DNA of 64,000 nt from NCBI GenBank assembly GCA_934717855.1, contig CAKUZI010000006.1:62001-126000 (forward strand), in the 5' to 3' direction. Below the pieces are notes generated by a model. The model was not told where the DNA came from. It searched no databases and saw only the letters and a list, made by a program, of their open reading frames with translations. The stretch's first letter is position 1; each line of letters starts with the position of its first letter. A program made the translations under genes and the position numbers. The stretch comes from an uncultured Candidatus Melainabacteria bacterium. Its GTDB lineage: Bacteria; Cyanobacteriota; Vampirovibrionia; Gastranaerophilales; Gastranaerophilaceae. This document shows positions 8,425 to 16,637 of this stretch, one piece after another.

Positions 8425-8453
8425 TTGACAGTATGTTTTGTTTGTTTTACCAT
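8425..8453 (+). promoter_or_regulatory. Promoter of the S10 ribosomal protein operon
   Basis: A perfect -35 TTGACA (8425-8430), a 17-nt spacer and a -10-like TACCAT (8448-8453, 4/6). The resulting leader before rpsJ would be about 90 nt. Confidence 0.6.
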
Positions 8454-8552
8454 TGTTATGCTTGGAATAAAGTATTTACTAATATCCGAAATATTTGTTG
8501 AATAGCGGTTCCGAGCAGTGTATTACAATAAGTAAAAGAAAAAGGAATGCAA

Positions 8553-8870
8553 ATGGCAACCACAACTAGACAAAGAATCAGAGTTTGTTTAAAAGCTTAT
8601 GATCACAAATTAATTGACGTTTCTTCAGATAAAATCGTTGAAACAGCAAAAAGAACTGAAGCTAAAGTAGCCGGACCTATTCCTTTACCTACAAAAAGAC
8701 GTATATATTGCGTTTTGCGTTCACCACACGTTGATAAAAAATCTCGTGAACATTTTGAAATGAGAACTCACAAACGTATTATTGATATATACGAGCCAAC
8801 ACAACAAACTGTTGAAGAACTAGGCAGATTAGATCTTCCAGCTGGTGTAGATATTGAAGTAAAATTATAA
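8553..8870 (+). CDS. rpsJ: 30S ribosomal protein S10
   Basis: 105 residues beginning MATTTRQRIRVCLKAYDHKLID, with the S10 core PLPTKRRIYCVLRSPHVDKKSREHFE. S10 sits in the 30S head and, as NusE, also takes part in antitermination. ATG 8553 is chosen over 8547 because the AAGGA site is 6 nt upstream of it and directly abuts the other. First gene of the S10 cluster. Confidence 0.97.
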   Translation: MATTTRQRIRVCLKAYDHKLIDVSSDKIVETAKRTEAKVAGPIPLPTKRRIYCVLRSPHVDKKSREHFEMRTHKRIIDIYEPTQQTVEELGRLDLPAGVDIEVKL

Positions 8871-9060
8871 TTTATTGGATTATAATTTATTGAAAATTTA
8901 ATAAGCATTATGCATGTAATGTGAACTACACACGTCTGGCACGTGTCGGGTGAAATTCCCGAAAAAGGTAAAGAAGTAGCGCTCGCAAGAGAAAAATGCA
9001 ATCCCGAAACAGGGGCAGAAAAGTGTCTGCACCAAGTAGGGTGAGCTAGAAAGGTAAAAA
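8871..9060 (+). other. 190-nt leader between rpsJ and rplC
   Basis: Non-coding and more G+C-rich than its surroundings. Short stems are visible, for example GCAGA...TCTGC near 9015-9032 and CGGG...CCCG near 8947-8961. A GTCTGGCAC segment recurs in the spacer before rplB (about 11106). A ribosomal-protein autoregulatory or processing structure is possible; no known RNA family is recognised. Confidence 0.35.
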
Positions 9061-9696
9061 ATGACACTAGGTGTAATAGGTAAAAAACTTGGAATGACAC
9101 AAATCTTTGACGAACAAGGTTTGGCGATTCCTGTAACTGTAATCAAAGTTGATCCGATTGTTGTTACTCAAGTAAAAACAGTTGAAACTGATGGTTACAA
9201 CGCTATACAAGTTGGTACAATCGCAGCTAAAGAAAAACACTTAACAAAAGCTGAAATTGGACACTTCAAGAAAAACAACCTTGAAAACTTCAGACATCTA
9301 CAAGAATTCAGAGTTGATAATCCTGCTGATTACAAAGTTGGCGACAAAATTGAATTATCAGTTCTTGACAATGTAGAAAAAGTTGATGTAACTGGTAAAT
9401 CAATTGGTAAAGGCTTCCAAGGTACAGTAAAAAGATGGAACTTCTCAAGAGGACCTATGGGACACGGTTCTAAAAACCACAGAGAACCTGGTTCAATCGG
9501 TGCTGGTACAACTCCATCACGTGTTATCAAAGGTAAAAGAATGGCTGGTAACATGGGTAACGAAAGAGTTACTATTACTAAGTTGAAATTAGTTAAAGTT
9601 GATGCTGAAAAAAGCTTAGTATTGGTAAAAGGTTCTGTTCCTGGATGTGAAGGCAGATTGGTAACAATCGTTCCTACAAGAACAAAATGGAACTAG
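9061..9696 (+). CDS. rplC: 50S ribosomal protein L3
   Basis: 211 residues. It begins MTLGVIGKKLGMTQIF, the standard L3 start, and holds the conserved central loop (GTVKRWNFSRGPMGHGSKNHREPGS region, about 121-146) that reaches toward the peptidyl transferase centre. One of the first proteins to bind 23S rRNA. Normal length. An AGAAAGG site precedes the ATG. Separated by long spacers from both neighbours, which is unusual for this operon. Confidence 0.97.
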   Translation: MTLGVIGKKLGMTQIFDEQGLAIPVTVIKVDPIVVTQVKTVETDGYNAIQVGTIAAKEKHLTKAEIGHFKKNNLENFRHLQEFRVDNPADYKVGDKIELSVLDNVEKVDVTGKSIGKGFQGTVKRWNFSRGPMGHGSKNHREPGSIGAGTTPSRVIKGKRMAGNMGNERVTITKLKLVKVDAEKSLVLVKGSVPGCEGRLVTIVPTRTKWN

Positions 9697-9855
9697 ATTT
9701 TGCGTAGTGCGCCGTGTGAGCTTAGGCGAGCCTAAAACAAAAAATAATTAGGTGAGCAACAGCAAGGCGAACCCAGCACGAAGTGGCACGAAGCAAGCGA
9801 ATGGCAGTTTTATTTATAAAACGAAATGAGCAGTGCATTGTGTGAAGCAATAATC
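9697..9855. repeat. 159-bp intergenic repeat, copy 1 (rplC-rplD spacer)
   Basis: Starts at the base after the rplC stop codon. It aligns along its whole length, with a few substitutions, to 10909-11067. Shared landmarks are TAGTGCGCCGTGTGAGC, GGCGAGCCTAAAAC, GCGAACCCAGCACGAAGT and ATAAAACGAAATGAGC. Contains several small inverted repeats; no coding frame. Confidence 0.85.
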
Positions 9856-9976
9856 TAGGCAAGAAAGGCAAAAAGACAAGGAAAAGTCCAAACCGGCTGG
9901 TCTTGCCAGATAAAGCAAATAAGCAAGCGGTAAGCAGTCTTAAACGGAAGATATAACTAATTAAAGGAAAAACAAA
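9856..9976 (+). other. Leader upstream of rplD
   Basis: About 120 nt of non-coding sequence between the repeat and rplD, purine-rich with short stems (GGCTGGTCTTGCC near 9893-9908). No known element recognised. It ends in the rplD ribosome-binding site AAAGGAAAA. Confidence 0.3.
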
Positions 9977-10603
9977 ATGTCAAAAGAAATATTAAGTACA
10001 AATGGAGAAAAATTAGGCGAAATCGCTTTGAACGAAGCCGTTTTTGGTGTTGAACCTAATTTACACGTAATGCACTTAGCATTAAGAAGACAATTAAATA
10101 ATGCACGTCAAGGTTCTGCTTGTTGTAAAACAAGAGCAGAAGTTTCTGGCGGTGGTAAAAAACCTTGGAAACAAAAAGGTACAGGTAGAGCAAGAGCTGG
10201 TTCTCTTCGTTCTCCATTGTTTGCAGGTGGTGGCGTAATCTTTGGACCAAAACCAAGAAGCTATGCTTTCAATATGCCTCAAAAAGCTAGACAATTGGCT
10301 ATCAAATCAGCTTTGTCTGCTAGAAACGAACAATTAGTTGTAGTAAAAGATTTTTCTACAATTACTGAACCAAAAACAAAATTGATGGTAAGTGCACTTA
10401 AATCATTGAACGTTTCAGGTAAAACTTTAATCGTTGCTGATGTTAGAGCAGAAGAAAACAAAAATCTTGAATTATCTGCAAGAAACATCCCTAGCGTAAA
10501 AATTATTTTACCTTCAAACTTAAATGTAAAAGATTTACTTGAAGCTGATTTTGTTGTAATGACTGAATCTGCTGTAAATGATATCACAGAAAGGTTACAA
10601 TAA
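9977..10603 (+). CDS. rplD: 50S ribosomal protein L4
   Basis: 208 residues. The conserved L4 loop SGGGKKPWKQKGTGRARAGS (about 54-75) lines the exit tunnel, followed by PLFAGGGVIFGPKPRSY. In proteobacteria L4 also autoregulates the S10 operon through its leader; whether it does so here is unknown. The stop codon overlaps the rplW start as TAATG, implying translational coupling. Confidence 0.97.
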   Translation: MSKEILSTNGEKLGEIALNEAVFGVEPNLHVMHLALRRQLNNARQGSACCKTRAEVSGGGKKPWKQKGTGRARAGSLRSPLFAGGGVIFGPKPRSYAFNMPQKARQLAIKSALSARNEQLVVVKDFSTITEPKTKLMVSALKSLNVSGKTLIVADVRAEENKNLELSARNIPSVKIILPSNLNVKDLLEADFVVMTESAVNDITERLQ

Positions 10604-10905
10604 TGGCAAGATCAAATACAGAAAAATTATATGATGTAATCAAAAAACCTATCATTACTGAAAAATCAGTAGGTGCTACAACTTTGGGTCAATATACTTT
10701 TGAAGTTGTACAAAACGCAACAAAAGTTGAAATTGCTCAAGCAGTAGAATTAGCTTTTCCTGGTAGAAAAGTTAAAAAAGTAAGAACAGTTTATATGCCA
10801 TCTCACGAAAAGAGAATGGGATATAAATTCGGTAGAACAGATTCTTCTAAAAAAGCAATCGTAACTATCGAAGGAGATCCAATCGAAGAATTGATTGGTG
10901 CGTAG
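10603..10905 (+). CDS. rplW: 50S ribosomal protein L23
   Basis: 100 residues with the L23 pattern KPIITEKS near the start and a Lys/Arg-rich beta-hairpin (GRKVKKVRTVYMP). L23 sits at the tunnel exit and is the docking site for trigger factor and SRP. Start overlaps the rplD stop by one base. Confidence 0.96.
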   Translation: MARSNTEKLYDVIKKPIITEKSVGATTLGQYTFEVVQNATKVEIAQAVELAFPGRKVKKVRTVYMPSHEKRMGYKFGRTDSSKKAIVTIEGDPIEELIGA

Positions 10906-10908
10906 CGG

Positions 10909-11067
10909 ATTTTGTGTAGTGCGCCGTGTGAGCTCAGGCGAGCCTAAAACAAAAATAATTTGGTGAGCGACAGCAAAGCGAACCCAGCACGAAGTAGCAC
11001 GGAACTAGCGAATGTAAGTTTTATTCATAAAACGAAATGAGCGACAGTGGAGTGTGAAGCAAAATCC
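10909..11067. repeat. 159-bp intergenic repeat, copy 2 (rplW-rplB spacer)
   Basis: Begins 3 bases after the rplW stop codon and matches 9697-9855 in the same orientation, roughly 85% identical by eye. Non-coding. Confidence 0.85.
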
Positions 11068-11156
11068 AAGACCAAACCAAAGACTGATTAAGTCTAAAAA
11101 GGGGCGTCTGGCACAAGTCCCGAAAGTACAGAAAAAGCCAAAGGAGAAAAATTAAA
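11068..11156 (+). other. Leader upstream of rplB
   Basis: About 90 nt after the repeat. Contains CGTCTGGCACAAGTCCCGAA, which resembles the CGTCTGGCAC...CCCGAA stretch in the leader before rplC. Ends in an AAAGGAGAAAAATTAAA ribosome-binding region. Confidence 0.35.
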
Positions 11157-11984
11157 ATGGCAATTAGAAAAATAAATCCAACATCTCCAGGACAAAGAGG
11201 GATGACAAAAAGTGATTACCAAGAGGTAACTACTTCAACTCCTGAAAAATCATTGTTAAAATCATTGAAAAAAACAGCAGGAAGAAATAATACAGGTAGA
11301 ATTACATGTCGTCATAAAGGTGGCGGTGTAAAAAGATCTTACCGTATCATCGATTTCAAACGTGAAAAATTCGGTGTACCGGCAACAGTTAAAACTATTG
11401 AATACGATCCAAACAGAAATGTAAGAATTTCATTAGTATTCTACGCTGATGGTGAAAAAAGATATATCTTGACTCCAGAAGGTTTGAATGTTGGTGACGT
11501 TATTGTTTCTGGTCCGGAAGCACCTGTTCAAACAGGTAACGCTTTACCTCTAGAATTAATTCCACTTGGTACAATTGTTCACAATATCGAATTGATTCCT
11601 GGACGTGGCGGAAAAATGGTTAGATCAGCTGGTAACGCTGCTCAAGTAATGGCTAAAGAAGGCGATTACGTTACAATCAAACTTCCATCTTCAGAAATGA
11701 GAATGGTAAGAAAAGAATGTATGGCTACAATTGGTACTTTAGGTAACTCAGAATTTAAAAACTTGTCTATCGGTAAAGCTGGTAGAAAACGTTATATGGG
11801 TATCAGACCAACAGTACGTGGTGTTACAATGAACCCTTGCGATCACCCTCACGGTGGTGGTGAAGGTAAAACCGGTCCTGGCGGACACCCTAAAACACCT
11901 TGGGGTAAACCAGCTCTTGGTTATAAGACTAGAAAAAAAGGTAAATCTTCTGATAAATTAATCGTTAGAAGACGTAAAAAATAG
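11157..11984 (+). CDS. rplB: 50S ribosomal protein L2
   Basis: 275 residues. The family C-terminal signature (GVTMNPCDHPHGGGEGKTGPG, about 224-244) includes the His near the peptidyl transferase centre. The N-terminal segment (NTGRITCRHKGGG) is the usual rRNA-binding start. L2 is a primary 23S-binding protein needed for subunit association. Normal length; strong AAGGAG site. Confidence 0.98.
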   Translation: MAIRKINPTSPGQRGMTKSDYQEVTTSTPEKSLLKSLKKTAGRNNTGRITCRHKGGGVKRSYRIIDFKREKFGVPATVKTIEYDPNRNVRISLVFYADGEKRYILTPEGLNVGDVIVSGPEAPVQTGNALPLELIPLGTIVHNIELIPGRGGKMVRSAGNAAQVMAKEGDYVTIKLPSSEMRMVRKECMATIGTLGNSEFKNLSIGKAGRKRYMGIRPTVRGVTMNPCDHPHGGGEGKTGPGGHPKTPWGKPALGYKTRKKGKSSDKLIVRRRKK

Positions 11985-11995
11985 TTACAAAGTGT

Positions 11996-12035
11996 AAAGG
12001 GTTGAGGGTAAAACTGTTCAACTTTTCAACCCTTG
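11996..12035 (+). other. Hairpin between rplB and rpsS
   Basis: AAGGGTTGA (11997-12005) pairs perfectly with TCAACCCTT (12026-12034) around a 20-nt loop. No T-run follows, so it is more likely an RNA processing or stabilising stem than a terminator. Confidence 0.45.
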
Positions 12036-12080
12036 AACTTTATATATAAACTACCAAATAAAATTAAGAAAGGTAATAGA

Positions 12081-12362
12081 ATGGCACGTTCATTAAAAAA
12101 AGGCCCTTATGTAGAAGAAGCTCTACAAACAAAAATCGAAAAAATGAATGCAAACTCTGAGAAAAAAGTTATTAAAACTTGGTCAAGAGCATCAATGATT
12201 ATTCCAGATATGTTAGGCCACACAATCGCTGTTCACAACGGGAAAACTCACGTTCCTGTATACGTAACAGAACAAATGATTGGACACAAACTTGGAGAAT
12301 TTGCACCAACAAGACTATTTAAAGGTCACGCAGGTTCTGATAAAACTGCTAAAAGAAAATAG
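12081..12362 (+). CDS. rpsS: 30S ribosomal protein S19
   Basis: 93 residues starting MARSLKKGPYVEE, with the conserved KTWSRASMIIPDMLGHTIAVHNG and HKLGEFAPTR segments. S19 binds 16S rRNA in the head next to S13. ATG 12081 is preferred to one 48 bases upstream because it matches the family start and has an AAGAAAGG site. Confidence 0.97.
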   Translation: MARSLKKGPYVEEALQTKIEKMNANSEKKVIKTWSRASMIIPDMLGHTIAVHNGKTHVPVYVTEQMIGHKLGEFAPTRLFKGHAGSDKTAKRK

Positions 12363-12404
12363 TAAACCCAAAAGGTAAAACTTTTAAGATAAGGAAAATT
12401 AAAA

Positions 12405-12743
12405 ATGGAAGCTAAAGCAAGACAAACTGATATAAAAATGACAGCAAGAAAACTTCGTAGAGTAATCAACGAAGTTAGAGGTAAATCTGTCGTTGAAGCT
12501 CAAGATATGTTACGTTTTATGCCTTATTTTGCAGCAAGAGTAGTTGAAAAGAACTTGAAAGCTGCAGTTGCAAATGCACAAGAAAAATATGGTGTAGGAG
12601 CTGAATCTTTGAAAGTTTCTGAAATTTTCGCAGATGAAAGCGTTACATACAAAAGAGCAAGAACAAGAGCGCAAGGTCGTATGTATTCAAGACTAAAACG
12701 CACTTCTCACTTAACTTTAAAAGTAAGTGATATCACTAAGTAG
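12405..12743 (+). CDS. rplV: 50S ribosomal protein L22
   Basis: 112 residues. The L22 signature begins near residue 10 (KMTARKLRRVINEVRGKSV). The extended hairpin (FADESVTYKRARTRAQGRMYSRLKR region) lines the narrow part of the exit tunnel opposite L4. Normal length, AAGGAAA site upstream. Confidence 0.97.
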   Translation: MEAKARQTDIKMTARKLRRVINEVRGKSVVEAQDMLRFMPYFAARVVEKNLKAAVANAQEKYGVGAESLKVSEIFADESVTYKRARTRAQGRMYSRLKRTSHLTLKVSDITK

Positions 12744-12767
12744 TAGTAATAACAAAAGGTAAATAAA

Positions 12768-13499
12768 ATGGGACAAAAAACACATCCAACAGGATTTAGA
12801 ATCGGCGTAATTCAACCTTGGGTTAGCACATGGTTCGCTAAGGTAAAAGATTACGGCGCATTCGTTGCAGAAGATGCAAAAATCAGAAAATTTATTAAGA
12901 AAAAACTTTATACAGCAGGTGTTTCTAAGATTTTAATCGCTAGAAAAGCTCAAAACACAACTGTTACAGTTGTTACAGCTAAACCTGGTATCGTTGTTGG
13001 TCGTGGTGGTCAAGGTATCGAAGATTTGAAAAAAGAAGTTTCAAAATATCTTGGAAAACCTGTTATCATCAATGTTGTTGAAGTTGCAAGAATTGATGCA
13101 GACGCTCAACTTGTAGCAGAAGCAATTGCTCAACAATTAGAAAAACGTATCGCTTTCAGACGTGCAATGAAACAAGCAATGCAACGTACAATGAGAGCTG
13201 GTGCTCAAGGTATTAAAGTAATGGTTTCAGGTCGTTTGGGTGGTGCTGAAATCGCTCGTTCTGAATGGGCTAAAGAAGGAAGAATTCCTCTTCAAACATT
13301 GAGAGCAGATGTTGATTACGGTTTCACAGAAGCTGATACTATTATGGGTAAAATTGGTGTTAAAGTTTGGATTTTCAAAGGCAACTTGATGCCTGGCGAA
13401 AAAGCTGACCAAAACATCAAAGCAAAAAGCGGCAAAGAAGAAAAAGGCGGAAGACGCCCAAGACGTAGAATTTCTTCTGAAAAAGTTGAAGAAAAATAA
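12768..13499 (+). CDS. rpsC: 30S ribosomal protein S3
   Basis: 243 residues. MGQKTHPTGFRIG opens the protein. A type II KH domain (about 40-110, GxxG loop in VGRGGQGIEDLK) is followed by the S3 C-terminal signature (GAQGIKVMVSGRLGGAEIAR). It lines the mRNA entry channel. The C-terminal tail is basic (GGRRPRRRISSEKV), as is common. Confidence 0.98.
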   Translation: MGQKTHPTGFRIGVIQPWVSTWFAKVKDYGAFVAEDAKIRKFIKKKLYTAGVSKILIARKAQNTTVTVVTAKPGIVVGRGGQGIEDLKKEVSKYLGKPVIINVVEVARIDADAQLVAEAIAQQLEKRIAFRRAMKQAMQRTMRAGAQGIKVMVSGRLGGAEIARSEWAKEGRIPLQTLRADVDYGFTEADTIMGKIGVKVWIFKGNLMPGEKADQNIKAKSGKEEKGGRRPRRRISSEKVEEK

Positions 13500-13529
13500 G
13501 TAAAGAAAATATAACAGGAGTAAAATATA

Positions 13530-13952
13530 ATGTTACAGCCTAAAAAAACTAAATACCGCAAAATGATGAAAGGCAGAATGAAAGGTACTGAAACCAGAGG
13601 AACTCAATTAGAATTTGGTGGATATGCTCTTCAAGCTGTTGAACCTGGTTGGATTACCAGCAGACAAATCGAGGCAGCACGTCGTGCAATGACTCGTGAA
13701 ATCAAACGTGGCGGTAACGTTTGGATTAAAATCTTCCCAGATAAACCGATTACAGCAAAACCTGCTGAAACTCGTATGGGTTCAGGTAAAGGTAACTTGG
13801 AATATTGGGTAGCAGTAGTTAAACCTAACAGAATTCTTTTTGAATTGGATTACTTCGATAGAAGTGTTGCAGTTCACGCATTGGAATTAGCTGCTCAAAA
13901 ATTACCTATCAAAGTTAAAGTTGTTGAAAAAGCAAAATTAGAAAACAAATAA
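13530..13952 (+). CDS. rplP: 50S ribosomal protein L16
   Basis: 140 residues, MLQPKKTKYRKMMKGRMKG at the start and both L16 signatures (IEAARRAMTREIKRGG, RMGSGKG). It contacts the A-site tRNA elbow and binds late in 50S assembly. AGGAGT site 9 nt upstream. Confidence 0.98.
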   Translation: MLQPKKTKYRKMMKGRMKGTETRGTQLEFGGYALQAVEPGWITSRQIEAARRAMTREIKRGGNVWIKIFPDKPITAKPAETRMGSGKGNLEYWVAVVKPNRILFELDYFDRSVAVHALELAAQKLPIKVKVVEKAKLENK

Positions 13953-13965
13953 AAGGAAATAAGCA

Positions 13966-14163
13966 ATGAAATTAAATGAAATGCGCGAAAAAACAGTTGA
14001 AGAACTGCAAGGTGCTATAATCGATTGGAAGAAAGATTTGTTCAACTACAAATTACAACTTTCAACTCACAAATTAGAAAACACAGCGTTGATTTCTAAA
14101 ACAAAAAGACTTATAGCTCAAGCAAAAACTGTAATAAAAGAAAAAGAGGTACAACATGCCTAA
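13966..14163 (+). CDS. rpmC: 50S ribosomal protein L29
   Basis: 65 residues forming two helices, with the L29 start MKLNEMREKTVEELQ. Located near the tunnel exit next to L23. Its last 8 bases overlap rpsQ, whose ribosome-binding site (AGAGG) lies inside rpmC. Confidence 0.95.
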   Translation: MKLNEMREKTVEELQGAIIDWKKDLFNYKLQLSTHKLENTALISKTKRLIAQAKTVIKEKEVQHA

Positions 14164-14401
14164 AAAAGAAAAACAAGGTGTAGTTATCAGCAACAAAATG
14201 GATAAAACAATTGTTGTAAAAGTAGCAGACTACGAACCACATCCAAAATACAAAAAAATTATGGAAACAAATAAAAACTACAAAGCACATGATCCAGAAA
14301 ACGTTTGCAACGAAGGCGATATCGTAAGAATCGTCGAAGCAAGACCTGTTTCAAAAGACAAACGTTGGGCTTTGGCAGAAGTAGTAGAAAAAGCAAGATA
14401 A
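14156..14401 (+). CDS. rpsQ: 30S ribosomal protein S17
   Basis: 81 residues with an OB fold: KQGVVISNKMDKTIVVKV at the start and CNEGDIVRIVEARPVSKDKRW, the S17 signature. Primary 16S rRNA-binding protein. Translationally coupled to rpmC through an 8-base overlap. Confidence 0.96.
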   Translation: MPKKEKQGVVISNKMDKTIVVKVADYEPHPKYKKIMETNKNYKAHDPENVCNEGDIVRIVEARPVSKDKRWALAEVVEKAR

Positions 14402-14467
14402 CATTAATTTTAAATTAATGCGCTATCGAAAAGTAAAAACATTCTTTAAAAAATAAAGGAAATTAAA

Positions 14468-14836
14468 ATGATACAACAAGAAACTAGATTAGAAGTAGCA
14501 GATAACACTGGCGCAAAAGAACTTTTGTGTATTCGTGTTATGGGCAGCTCAAATAAAAAATTTGCAGCAGTAGGCGATGAAATCGTTGCAGCTGTAAAAG
14601 ATGCTAACCCTAATATGCCTGTTAAAAAATCTGAAGTTGTAAGAGCAGTTGTAGTTAGAACAAAAGCTGATATCAAACGTGCAGACGGTTCTGTTATCAG
14701 ATTTGATGAAAACGCAGCAGTAATTATCAACAAAGATGGCAACCCACGTGGAACTCGTGTTTTCGGACCAGTTGCTCGTGAATTGAGAGACAAAGGATAT
14801 ATGAAAATCGTTTCTTTGGCTCCGGAAGTTATCTAA
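14468..14836 (+). CDS. rplN: 50S ribosomal protein L14
   Basis: 122 residues, the canonical length, starting MIQQETRLEVADNTGAKE. The L14 signature (about 60-86, VVVRTKADIKRADGSVIRFDENAAV) is intact. Lies at the subunit interface with L19 and is the RsfS target. AAAGGAAA site. Confidence 0.98.
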   Translation: MIQQETRLEVADNTGAKELLCIRVMGSSNKKFAAVGDEIVAAVKDANPNMPVKKSEVVRAVVVRTKADIKRADGSVIRFDENAAVIINKDGNPRGTRVFGPVARELRDKGYMKIVSLAPEVI

Positions 14837-14895
14837 TTCTCAGTGAAAACTAAGAAGTATAAATTACTAAAAGTAATAATTAAAGGAATAAAACA

Positions 14896-15231
14896 ATGAC
14901 TAAGAAAAAATTGCATGTAAAAAATACTGATAGAGTAATGATTATTGCAGGCAAAGATAAAGGTAAAGACGGTAACATCAAGAAAGTTGACGTTGCAAAA
15001 GGAACTGTTACAGTTGAAGGTTTGAACATGGTAACAAAAGCTCAAAAACCTCAACCAATGGCAGGAATACAAGGTGGTTTGATTAAAGTTGAAGCACCTG
15101 TAGATGCCTCAAATGTTATGGTTATTTGCCCTGCTTGCGAAAAACCGACAAGGATCAAACACGCAGTCGTTGACGGCAAAAAAGTTCGTGTTTGTAAAAA
15201 ATGTGGTGAACAATTAGATGCAAAATTATAA
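14896..15231 (+). CDS. rplX: 50S ribosomal protein L24, with zinc-ribbon-like C-terminus
   Basis: 111 residues. The KOW motif (about 10-40, DRVMIIAGKDKGKDGNIKKV) starts 23S folding as in other L24 proteins. The C-terminal part has two Cys pairs, C78-x2-C81 and C100-x2-C103, able to bind one zinc, as in the Zn-binding versions of L24. The S14 of this cluster is also of the zinc type. Confidence 0.96.
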   Translation: MTKKKLHVKNTDRVMIIAGKDKGKDGNIKKVDVAKGTVTVEGLNMVTKAQKPQPMAGIQGGLIKVEAPVDASNVMVICPACEKPTRIKHAVVDGKKVRVCKKCGEQLDAKL

Positions 15232-15275
15232 TTCGTGTTATAATTAAAGCATCAAAGAATTAAGGAAATACGAAA

Positions 15276-15836
15276 ATGACAACAAAAACAAGAAGTTTAA
15301 AAGCAAAATACCAAGAAGAAATAATTCCTGCATTGACAGAAAAATTTGGCTATAAAAACATCAACCAAGTTCCAAAACTTCACAAAATCGTTTTGAACAT
15401 GGGTGTTGGCGAAGCTTCTCACAACTCAAAAATTGCTGAAGCCATCGAAGCTCAATTGACTAAAATTGCAGGTCAAAAATGTGTAGTTACAAAAGCTAAA
15501 AAGTCTATCGCATCTTATAAGTTAAGAGAAGGAATGCCAGTTGGTGCAATGGTTACATTGCGTGGCGAAAGAATGTATGACTTCTTACAAAAACTTATTT
15601 GCGTAGTTCTTCCTCGTATTCGTGACTTTAGAGGTATTTCACCTAAGAGTTTCGATGGCCGTGGAAACTATACTTTAGGCTTGAAAGAACAAGCTTTGTT
15701 CCCTGAAATCACTTATGAAGAAGTTGATTTGGTTAAAGGTATGAACGTATCAGTAATTACAACAGCTGAAACAGATGAAGAAGCTAGAGAATTGTTGAAA
15801 TTGTTAGGAATGCCTTTTAAAGGAATGAACAAATAG
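15276..15836 (+). CDS. rplE: 50S ribosomal protein L5
   Basis: 186 residues with the L5 signature (KLHKIVLNMGVGEAS, about 30-44) and the RIRDFRGISPKSFDGRGNY segment. Binds 5S rRNA together with L18 and contacts P-site tRNA. The stop codon is followed immediately by a GGAGCG...CGCTCC hairpin. Confidence 0.98.
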   Translation: MTTKTRSLKAKYQEEIIPALTEKFGYKNINQVPKLHKIVLNMGVGEASHNSKIAEAIEAQLTKIAGQKCVVTKAKKSIASYKLREGMPVGAMVTLRGERMYDFLQKLICVVLPRIRDFRGISPKSFDGRGNYTLGLKEQALFPEITYEEVDLVKGMNVSVITTAETDEEARELLKLLGMPFKGMNK

Positions 15837-15977
15837 GGAGCGTAGCCGCTCCACCCACCACTCAGGTTTTGTATAAGTTTACAAGGCTTGAGTACATAAA
15901 AGAGCGTAGCCGCTCCACCCGTTTGCTCGGGAAATCGTTAGTTAATAAAAAAACAAACAACATAAAAGGAGAAATTC
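15837..15977. repeat. rplE-rpsN spacer with two GGAGCGTAGCCGCTCC-type hairpins
   Basis: A GGAGCG-TAGC-CGCTCC hairpin (15837-15852) starts at the base after the rplE TAG. A second, AGAGCG-TAGC-CGCTCC, is at 15901-15916. Both are followed by ACCC. The same hairpins occur after rpsH. The rest is AT-rich and ends in the rpsN site AAAGGAG. Confidence 0.85.
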
Positions 15978-16184
15978 ATGGCTAAAAAAGCGATGATAAA
16001 CAAAGAACTAAGACGCGAAAAACTTGTTGCAGCCGGTAAATACCCTGCAGTAAGACTTCATAACAGATGTAGCATTTGCGGGAGACCTCACGGTTACCAC
16101 AGAGATTTCGGTCTTTGCAGAATTTGTTTAAGAAAAATGGCTCACCAAGGTCTATTACCTGGTGTTACAAAAGCAAGCTGGTAG
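15978..16184 (+). CDS. rpsN: 30S ribosomal protein S14, zinc-binding type
   Basis: 68 residues. Four Cys (C31, C34, C47, C50) form the zinc site, with NRCSICGRPHGY and LCRICLRKMAHQG as in the short S14 type. It belongs to the 30S head. The operon appears to terminate after it (terminator about 220 nt downstream), although rpsH normally follows directly. Confidence 0.96.
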   Translation: MAKKAMINKELRREKLVAAGKYPAVRLHNRCSICGRPHGYHRDFGLCRICLRKMAHQGLLPGVTKASW

Positions 16185-16404
16185 TGTGAGCGCAGATATC
16201 AATCTGCCACTGAAAGCAAGGTTTGTTGTTGCCTTTGCGATGTAAAGACAAACGAAACGGTATGTTTTTAAGTGGTGGTGATTAAGCGAGCAACTCTGTT
16301 TTATCCATTTCAAATTTATGGAGTAGGCAGAATTAAGCCAGTGAGTTTAGTTGTGAGGTGCGTTTTGACAAACCTAACAATTATAAAATAAAATATATAA
16401 ATAA
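16185..16404. other. Non-coding spacer after rpsN
   Basis: 220 nt without a plausible gene. Mixed G+C-richer stretches resemble the other ribosomal spacers of this window (short GTGAGCG-like words), but no clear repeat copy is seen. Confidence 0.4.
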
Positions 16405-16433
16405 CCAAAAGACCGAGGGATGCGGTCTTTTTT
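16405..16433 (+). terminator. Rho-independent terminator closing the S10/first spc block
   Basis: AAAAGACCG pairs with CGGTCTTTT around a short loop (AGGGATG) and ends in six T's. It isolates rpsJ-rpsN from the two following genes. Confidence 0.85.
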
Positions 16434-16469
16434 GGTGTGTATATAGTTTTGTTGCAATTAACGTAAAGT

Positions 16470-16580
16470 TTTGTAAACATGGATTTAAAATAGACTGAAA
16501 CCCTGTCATAATGCCTCTATGCTATGCTATGCTATGCTATGCTATGCTATGCTATGCGGTGCACTGTGTCAATTTTTTCG
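16470..16580 (+). promoter_or_regulatory. TATGC-repeat promoter element, copy 1 (8 repeats)
   Basis: A conserved block TTTAAAATAG-CTGAAACCCTG leads into an extended -10 (TGTCATAAT) at about 16504-16512. Then GCCTC and eight perfect TATGC units (16518-16557), then GGTGCACTGTGTCAATTTTTTC. The same order of parts is found before the genes at 17370 and 46239. Transcription would start at about the first repeat, so the repeats would form the 5' end of the mRNA. Confidence 0.75.
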
Positions 16581-16637
16581 GCGTTTAGGTTTTCATGTAA
16601 ATGTGTAGAAAATATGGAACGTAAAGGAGAAAAAATT

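Noticed and set aside
16518..16557. TATGC array as a CRISPR or as coding sequence
   Set aside because: Units are 5 bp without spacers, so not CRISPR. The frame through the repeats is open for copy 1 only; in copy 3 the same frame hits a stop before the gene, so it is treated as 5' untranslated sequence.
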